In this document: positions 56,522 to 64,000 of the stretch, in pieces
Layout of the letters: each line of letters opens with the position of its first letter
Numbering within the stretch: position 1 is the stretch's first letter
DNA from: Pseudofabraea citricarpa
Taxonomy: Eukaryota > Ascomycota > Leotiomycetes > Helotiales > Dermateaceae
NCBI GenBank assembly: GCA_029641185.1
Contig: JAPWGK010000010.1
Coordinates: 186,001 to 250,000 of the forward strand
Direction: 5' to 3'
DNA length: 64,000 nt
The notes under the pieces: model-generated
Database searches by the model: none
What the model was told of the DNA's origin: nothing
The model's input: the letters and a program-made list of their open reading frames with translations, nothing else
Translations under genes and position numbers: made by a program

Positions 56522-57337
56522 ATGGCGTTGCCTTTACCTTCTGGCCTGACGCCAATGGAGGTGGCGTTCTTATGCGAGATGGAAATGATCACCGTGGTCC
56601 CGCGACAACGACTCGAAAGCCTCGATCTATTAGGAGTGAGTCCCTGACCCCGCCAACCCCACATCCGTACGTTTGTTCCTCTGCTTGTGCGGCCAACACG
56701 AACCCGAGAACTGATATATTCTCAGGGTCCAACGCCAGTCTTGAGGCCGCCTCATCGATCGGCTCTCCCGCTCTGGCTTGCGCTGCTACTGAAGCGTCAA
56801 CGGCGTGCGAATATCCTCCCTCCTCCATGGCTATTACCGACTTCTCTCGAGAAGATCCTAAAATACGAGACCGAGACATCCCCGGAAACATTCTCTCCAC
56901 CACCTCCTCACCCGTTTCCTCGGAGTACGAGACCTTCAGCTACCGATACCATCTCTCCACCCTTTCTCCCATCCAGCACCGCAGAGTCTCCGCCAGATTA
57001 CCTACCGTACCACTGGCTTGAACTGGGCGAGATCCTGCTAGAGGCATGCAGTGATGATATTCCAGACCCAGGGCGGGTAAGGACGCTGTTGCGGGATTTG
57101 AGAGAAGTGCGCATGGCAAAGATGAGGGCGAGCACGAAGGAGTTCGATGTTGATGGCGGTGCGAACAGCATCTTGGGTGTGGGTGCTATGGAGGTCGCTG
57201 AAGGCCGGCAATTCATAGTGGGTGTGATGGATGGACTGCGGAAACTGGGTGCTAGTCGTGAAGCAGCGAGAAGAGAGAGGGAAGAGACAGGTGGCGATGG
57301 TGGTGACCTTAGCGAGGATGATGATATGGGATTATAA
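56522..57337 (+). CDS. PSF2: GINS complex subunit Psf2, 241 aa
   Basis: Psf2 is part of the GINS tetramer, which with Cdc45 and MCM forms the replicative helicase in the nucleus. Exons 56522-56635 and 56726-57337 join across a 90-base intron. The N terminus [20 protein letters not shown] is strongly conserved, followed by [13 protein letters not shown], then [30 protein letters not shown] after the splice, and PPPWLLP. The central part has an insertion rich in Pro, Ser and Thr (about 95-128) compared with typical Psf2. The helical core [13 protein letters not shown] and the [24 protein letters not shown] block follow. An acidic C-terminal tail ends it. An essential, conserved gene. Confidence 0.95.
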
Positions 57338-60300
57338 TTGCATGAGTGAGATGAGCATGGATGGAGTTGGAGGGTATTTGGAGTTAAACTGTGACGTGTT
57401 TCGGCATGATATTCGGTGTGGTTTTGGTTGGTATATTATGATTGAATGACATACCATATCGTGAAGGTCTGGATCTCGTGCCGTGCCTCGTGCAAGTTTA
57501 TTCTCCTTAAACTAGGAAGCTACTAATTCCCACCGTCTAAACTTAAGTAGAAGCTATGGAACTAGTGAGGATGAGATATTGCTACACAGCAGACATTTTG
57601 TGTAAAAATTAAAACAAAGCATTGTGTCAACCGAGATCTACATTAATAAATTTATTCCACCAGTTTCATTGCCTTCGACACCACGAGTAAACAAAGAGCA
57701 CATCGGCTAATCTGAAGCATCATGCCTGGAGACCTATCTGTACATCTCAACCAGCGAGGTGCCCGCAAATCTCACACCGAGAATCCAAATCTATTCTTAA
57801 AATTCAAACTTAAATTTTTATTCTGCAATTTTTTCATGTGCGTTTGATGGAGAGTCTGCCTCTATTTGGATACAGTGTGACTTGGTCATGAGTATGTCCT
57901 AACCAAGTAAGCGAACTATAAGCGAGCATGCCACATGGACTCTGCGAAACTCACAAGACTCTTCTTGGTTGAAAGACAACGGGAGGGGATTTTTTCCTCA
58001 CAAAAAAAAAATTAACATTTTCCAGGTGAGGTGTGGGTTTAGACATCGAGGTATCTCGAAACAGGTTGGTGTCCTCCTTTGGTTGCATGTAGCGGTCGAG
58101 TAAATCCCTTCTCCATTACATTCTTGCTAATATTAAGTTAAATATTTCAGATCCACCCAAGTTAAAACCCTAACCCTGTCATAAAAAGGATCCAGGTATC
58201 TATGCTATGTGTGGACTGAGATGCATCTCCCCTCTTCACCTATGGGCGGGCGAGTTAAAGACCCACACCCCTTTATCAGAAAGCGGTAAGTCTGTCGAGT
58301 CCCCTGAAGAAGCGAGGTTTGGTGATAGGCACAAGCACATCGACGTCCTTTTTTTTTAATAAAAAAAAAGTTAGAGAGATAAGAGAACTTCGGTTGGGAG
58401 GCGCAATGGCTGATAAAGGGATATACTATACTACTACTACATGGCGCAAAAAGAAACCCTAAACTATTCTCTCTCGGTAGGTAGGTAGGTATGTAGGTAG
58501 TTTGGTCCTCGTCTATACTGTACAATCCATCAACCTTCACCCGACTCGGCGGCGCGTTCACACTCGCTTTCTAGAAGCATGCAAGCAAGCAAGCACCGCT
58601 GATGCACGACGTGCCGAACCGTAGAAAACCACCCAAGAAAAACACGACAGAAGCAGGGATGGCTGCTCCTCCCTTGCTCGCGATCCACGATGCAGGATTC
58701 ACGATTCACAAATCACGATCCCCCATGCACGATGCGCGATGGGCGAATAAAATCACAGCAGGTAGAGTCGGATCCAGATTGCGTTGCGGATTGCCAGCCA
58801 CGACGCTATGCCAGTAGATGAGAGAGACCAGACCAAGCAAGCACCGTAGGCGCACGTGGTTCCCCGGCGACATCAGGTGGGTGATTGTGCTGGAGAGAGA
58901 GAGAGGCGAGGGGCCCAAGGGTAGGAGGAGAGCAGATGCCGAGAGAGAAGCACAGGATGAGAGCTCTCGTGAGGGAAGCGAAGTAGGCGTAGGGTCGTGA
59001 AAAGGAAGAAGATAAGCTAGATGGTCGGAAAGAGTGGTCGGAGCAAGATGGAGGGCATAGGATACAAAACGAGCGAGCGATGCATTCGTTGTTGATTGAT
59101 TCTTTCTTCTCGCTATGCATGATTAATTCGGTCGGCGAGAGACAGAGAGAGAGAGAGAGTACATGGTATAGACTTGGAAGGGCGGACGGCTATTTTAAAG
59201 TATACCCCCGTACGGAATTGTCAAGGAGCTGGGTGTGAGTGAATCAGATCAAAACCAAGAACCAAGAAGCAAGAAGCAAGAACCAAGGCAAGCATGGGCA
59301 AACTCAAAATCCATTTCGGGGAGGTGTGGTGTGCAATTCAATCTATCTATCTATGCGCCTCTGGCTGGGTAAAGGATGGCAAATGCACTAATATATCTCG
59401 TTACGAGAGAGAGGGAGCGAGTTGGGTAGGTCAAGCTCAATCAACAACGACAACAACAACAACAAAGGAACAAACGAGAGAGAGGAAGAGAGAGAGAAAG
59501 TAGGAGTGACTGAGCAAAGGCCAAAGAGAAAGAGAAAGAGAAAGAAGAAAAAAAAACCTGTCTTGAGGAGACGGCGCCGCCAAAAGAAAAGAAAAAAAAA
59601 AAAGTCAATCATCTCATCCCCCCCATAGGCGACGGATCTCAGATCCGGAGCCTGTCAGAGCCTATGGCTCTCAACCCTCTCAAGACGCACTACGCAATGA
59701 AATGGCCTGCCGCTCCCTCCTGAAGGCCCGCACGTGAGGGACCCAAGATGAGGAGAAGGAGAAGAAGGCCCGGAGCAAGAGAGGACAGGACAAAACAAAA
59801 CAAACGAGCAGAGCAAAGCACGATGATGAGTGGTCGTCGTTGTCTGTATCCGCTATAAAAGTTGATGATGGAAGGATGATGATGATGATGATTGATGATG
59901 GGCTCTCTCTCTCTCTCGTTCTTTCTTATCCAACCACCCGGGCGCTCGCCTCTTCCCCTCTCTTCTTCTTCTTCTATTCTACCCTACACCTCACTACTAC
60001 ACTACTACACTACTACACTACTCCACACCCCCTCTCCAACATACCCAGCATCCAGGGCCCAAGAGACCCGTTGATGGGGCCAAGTACAGCACAATACAGC
60101 ACAGCACAGCACAGTCGCTAGCTAGCTCACCTCGCAAAACCGGGGCACCTTCCGCCACCGCGCTCGCTCGCTCTAGGAGTGCGTACCTACCTACTTACTT
60201 CCACCAACTCCCTCGACCTCATCAACCAAGACGACATCGATTGAGCAGGCGCCTTCGCATTCTAACCTCCCCCTCAAGTGAAGAGCCGCCTCTCCCCTCT

Positions 60301-61284
60301 CTATTTACACATCAATTGTGCCATCCATCGCTCGCTGCACCATCCGGCCGCCATCCAAGAAGCAAAAAAACGACAGCGCTATCCTGGACCGGCATCGAAT
60401 GCTCGCTCCAGACGTGCACGACCACGACGAGCTGGCCATCAATCGACATCAACAACATCACCATCGAGAGCAGCGAGGGAACGGGGAGGCAAGGGGCACG
60501 TCAATCTACGGCAAGCGTCACGATGGCAAATTGGCTCGCGGCGAGCTGGGATTCTAGAGATGCTGCCCGCATCTCGTCGCCTCTGTGCTTCAGGAATCAC
60601 CTCCGCCCTCCGGAGGTTGCTCCGCAACCCAACATGGCCGAATTTAGCTTTCCCATACCGCTGCTGTTCTTCACCAGTGCAATAGTCACCAACACCACGC
60701 CAGCCATACATCTCACCCAATGCTGCGTATCGACCGCGACGTGATGGACCTCGTAACCATCTGTCCGCAAGCTCACCGGCCGAGGGACCATCACACGAGC
60801 TTCAGGCGAAGAACAGGACTTTTTGGCGACGCGCACCAAGCTCAGGATGCCGACCTCGTGCCAAACCAGTCATTGCTTTTACAGCTGGGCCGCCGGGTCG
60901 CGCATCACCCTTTCATGTCATACGCATACGGGTGGTGAGGTACATTGTTTGCCGCGTCAGAGTCGCACCGGTGGAAGACTGCACGCGAACGACACATTGC
61001 GGCAACGAGCCCATGCACTTTCACAGCCCAAGATCGATTGCGGACCCCAGTTCGCTGGCTGACACTGGATGTACTTTGGAGGGGGTAGGTATGCAGTTGT
61101 TAGCTATATCTGGTCATAAGAGACATGCCGAACCCGCAAAATGCTGGCAGGAAAATTTCCGCAAAATACCTCCTCCGGGCCACATCATTCATTGCCTTAC
61201 TCCCGATCACCTGCCACCCATATGCTGCAGATGTCGTCGATATACGCCATGCCACCTTTTCCATGCCCACCGTCACGGTGACTT
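57338..61284. other. 3.9-kb gene-free interval between convergent genes
   Basis: PSF2 (plus) and the regulator at 61285 (minus) both end here, so neither needs this DNA as a promoter. The interval nevertheless has promoter-like parts: a TATA box CTATAAAAG at 59852-59860, a CT-rich initiator-like stretch at 59903-60060, and long C-rich leader sequence to about 60280. Purine runs lie at 59480-59610. A short uORF-like frame starts at 60073. Telobox-like AAACCCTAA occurs at 58165-58173 and 58454-58462. No protein-like frame with an ATG is present, so a non-coding transcript is possible. Confidence 0.45.
59852..59860 (+). promoter_or_regulatory. TATA box of a putative unassigned transcript
   Basis: CTATAAAAG is followed 45-200 bases later by a CT-rich stretch typical of fungal transcription starts. 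No ORF of convincing quality is downstream. Confidence 0.35.
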
Positions 61285-63561
61285 TTAGTTCTCATTAAGC
61301 AAATTTCGAATGTGCATGAGACTCTGGGCACCACGCTCTTCAGCAGAGGACAGCCTCAGTTTTCGACCTCGCGCACTGGGTGTGCGAAACCCGAAAGCAC
61401 TGCTATTTGCCGTCCAATCAACAGAAAATGAGAGCGTATACCTCCTGTGGATCTCTTTTACCGGCTGAACATACGAGGGTCGCGTACAGGCATTCAGGAG
61501 ATCATCCACGCGATACGCCTGCTTGGGGGATCGCGGTGGAGCCATCAGTTCGGCCAGGTTCCGTGGAAGTGGTACAGAACACTCCTTAGCCGTCCGCCGA
61601 AGCATTTCTTGCAGAGGGCCGGCAACGGGCAAGCCGGCATGAGAGTGCATCAGACACTCGAGGGTAAACTGGATCGCCTGCTGTCCGTCCTTCCGATTTG
61701 CGTCGGGAAAATCAATGGCGTGTGGAAAGAAGCGCACGATGACATCTGTAAGATGAAGCAGCGCAAACATTTGTAGAACCGGTTGATATCGACAAGTATA
61801 CTGTGCGCGATACTTTTCGTCGAGTAGGAATAAGGCGTATTGACCATGGTTCCATATCACTTCCTCCACCAGGTGCGCTGGGAATGCTTCTAAATCAAGT
61901 AACGGTCGGAGCAGCTGAACTATAGTGTTCTCATACAGAATTCTGTCACGTCAGTACTTCCACCTTTGCATGGGAACGAGCACTCCTACAAGAGAGATAG
62001 CACATGAGGGAGTGCTTCGCCGTGATCTACATCTGCCAATTCACCAGGGAGATCATCATGCCATGCCAGCAGCCGAGAATACAGCTGCAATACATGGTCG
62101 GCTCCTGCCAGCGGCCCATGACGAGCATACATAATAGTGAGGATCTCATCTACAATTACCAATAACTTCGACTTTTCCCGGTTTGTGGTGGCTAGCAGTC
62201 CAGGCAGTGAAGCCGGGAATTGATCTTTCATGTGGCGATAAAAGTACCATTTTGCATTATCCAGGTGAGTATCGGTTGCCTCCGGTATGGGTATTCGAGT
62301 AAGATTAGCCGTGTCGGGTACCTGAAAGGTTATCTGCGCCCATTCGCTGAGTTTGTCAGTTTGAGGAGAGCAGGGCATAAGCTGCGTACTAACACGTTGA
62401 GATTACGCACACCCGAGAGGGTGCTCTGGAAGGCGGCCGAGGAGCTCTCTGTTGGGGTGATATGGAGGCTGACGATATTATGAGTTGCTACTTTCAGATA
62501 CGAAGCAGCCTTCAGTGCCTGGCTCTGAGCACACTCAACCAAAAACAGAATGGCGAAGGCTTGTACGGTAGTCACAGTCATATCCATCGGATCGATGCTG
62601 GAGCGAACTGCTTCGCTGAAATCCGAGCCGAGTGTGTCAAAGTCAACCTCATCGCTCTCAGCCTGCGAGTGTAAATGGCACGCCATTGCGCAGATGGCAT
62701 TGACCAGAGTTTCGGAGCAGTGCTGGGTTGAATTTCTCTTGTAGCTATCGACGAAGTGGCCCTCGCTGAACAGCGTATGCACCGGATGGACCCAAGCAAA
62801 ATACAGCTGGAGCAGATGATCAATCACGGCTGGATTCGATGTCACATATGTCCATCGAAAGTGACTCGACTTCGTGCCGCCCATTTCGTGATCTGAGGTT
62901 TCGAGGTTTGTAGAATGCTGAGATCCTCGCGGCGAGAGAATTTCGTCCTCGACGGCCGGTGCTCTTCCTAGCCATGTCGCGATGCTCTGATACGTGTCGC
63001 CCTTGCGCAGGCGCTGGATAATTTCAGGCACCTGCTCATCATCACTGCTGGAGAGGGCGTGCAGAATTTGCTCCGTCAAGTGATCCTTGGCCTTCAAATC
63101 CTTGATCTGCCTCACCAGCTCCTCCTTTGCGTGCTTGATATGCACCTCATAGACGCACTCGGATGTCTCTACTCGAGACGCGCATCTCTTACATGGCTGC
63201 TTTCCATCGCACTACACGCGGTGGTTAGCTCAGTGGCATGGCCTGATGGTGATTACCTGGGGATGGTGCACCTGGCGGAAGAAGGCTCCCGCCGGGGGGA
63301 GAGTGACGATGATGGTGAAATGAATTAGCAGCTGTTTACCTTGGCCCTGGCCTTCTTGCAGTTGAGGCAGGCATTCCTGGTGACGGACTCGGGCACTCGA
63401 CGACGTTTGGATGCAGTCTGGCTCCCCTCACCGTCTTTCGACGTGCTCTCACCGCGGACCCGGCGTGGATCAGATCCCGTAGACTCGGATGTCGATTGAC
63501 TTGGGTTACTGGCGGACGCGCTGCTCTCTCCGAACGATGGTCGAATCTTGCGAAAAGACAT
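61285..63561 (-). CDS. Zn2Cys6 transcription factor, 684 aa
   Basis: Exons 63340-63561, 62394-63211, 61990-62346 and 61285-61942 join in phase. The zinc cluster spans the first splice: C65-x2-C68-x6-C75-x5-C81-x2-C84-x8-C93, in NACLNCKKARAK followed by CDGKQPCKRC. The helix next to it (EELVRQIKDLKAK) may dimerise. The middle region (about 170-560) is the fungal transcription-factor domain, seen in AWVHPVHTLFSEGHFVDSY and ENTIVQLLRPLLDLE. The start at the ATG before SFRKIRPSF gives 64 residues of Ser-rich sequence; an in-frame ATG at 63753 exists. Its layout resembles nitrogen- or developmental regulators, but no target is evident. Confidence 0.86.
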
Positions 63562-64000
63562 GGCCAGATACTCGGCCGCGACCTGACCTGACCACCCGTG
63601 GAATGAGGAATGGGCAAAAACCAGCAGGAAGGTCGGCTCCGTCGCGGGAAGGTGTTTTTCTGCGTCGAGATGTAGCTTGGCGTCCGGCGGGAGAGCTGTT
63701 CGGATGGGAGAGTGTATTATGGTGGAACAGTGGTCGTCGGCATGCGGATTCAAGAGTCTGGGAAGAGCGAGGAGGGGAGGGGAAGGGGAAGGCTAAGGAA
63801 GGCTGAAGTTATGGGGGAGGATGGATGGATGGTGATGAGGGATGCCGCCGTCATCACAGGTCCCTAGCACAAGCAGGAGTGGTTGTGGTTGTTTTATTTG
63901 GGCTGGAACGTCCCGCACCCATGACAAGCAAATGATACTTCTGCTGCTGCTGCGATGGTGGGCCAGGCCAAACAGGCACGCAGGCACGCAGGCAGGCTAT
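63562..64000. promoter_or_regulatory. Promoter side of the right-hand regulator
   Basis: Upstream sequence of the minus-strand regulator. It includes GGAT/GGGGAGG purine tracts at 63770-63835 and a GCAGGCAC run at the window end. No gene is called. Confidence 0.4.

Noticed and set aside
60241..60744. 167-codon frame and two overlapping frames
   Set aside because: They open at TTG or GTG, have no family features and overlap in three phases; leader-like or non-coding DNA is more likely.

Overview
The window is nuclear DNA of a filamentous ascomycete (Pezizomycotina). Coding regions are broken by many short GT..AG introns, mostly 41-130 bases, with CTAAC/CTGAC-like branch sites. Genes have CT-rich leaders, and the gene families are typical of moulds: Zn2Cys6 regulators, HET and HeLo proteins, secreted GMC oxidases. 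A Leotiomycetes-like source is a guess from gene content only. I annotated 26 protein-coding loci by joining frames across introns. I saw no rRNA, tRNA or CRISPR array.

Layout. 1-10 kb: the 5' part of mannitol-1-phosphate dehydrogenase, two small leader-bearing ORFs, a Cdc25/rhodanese-type phosphatase and a charged orphan protein whose 502-base intron is a hexanucleotide satellite. 10-20 kb: a repeat-rich accessory block with a 14-bp minisatellite, a HeLo-pseudokinase gene, a convergent kinase-ankyrin gene whose coding end overlaps it by 70 bases, and a BTB-bromodomain fusion. 20-36 kb: a secreted EF-hand protein, an L-amino-acid-oxidase-like flavoenzyme, a thioesterase, a seven-exon AAA ATPase, a small barrel protein, a beta-lactamase-fold esterase and a HET-domain gene. 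These are separated by AT-rich gene-poor stretches that look like RIP-decayed DNA. 37-55 kb: a secreted HExxH protein, a GT71-type mannosyltransferase, then a metabolic group made of a Zn2Cys6 regulator, a mitochondrial citrate carrier, an amidohydrolase (lactonase-like), a sugar-type MFS transporter, a DHA2 MFS exporter and a secreted GMC oxidoreductase. 56-64 kb: the GINS subunit PSF2, a 3.9-kb gene-free interval between two convergent genes, and a second Zn2Cys6 regulator.

How genes may work together. The most striking signal is five copies of the palindrome CGG-N7-CCG confined to two promoters: upstream of the citrate carrier, and in the divergent promoter shared by the amidohydrolase and the sugar transporter. 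Two of the sites share an identical 15-base core on opposite strands. The Zn2Cys6 regulator next door, ending 35 bases from the carrier gene, is the natural candidate to bind them. This suggests a small, undescribed catabolic regulon: uptake, lactone opening and mitochondrial tricarboxylate exchange.

A second theme is the 11.8-36.2 kb island of allorecognition or immunity-like architectures (HeLo, kinase-ankyrin, BTB-bromodomain, DUF7025-like AAA, HET).
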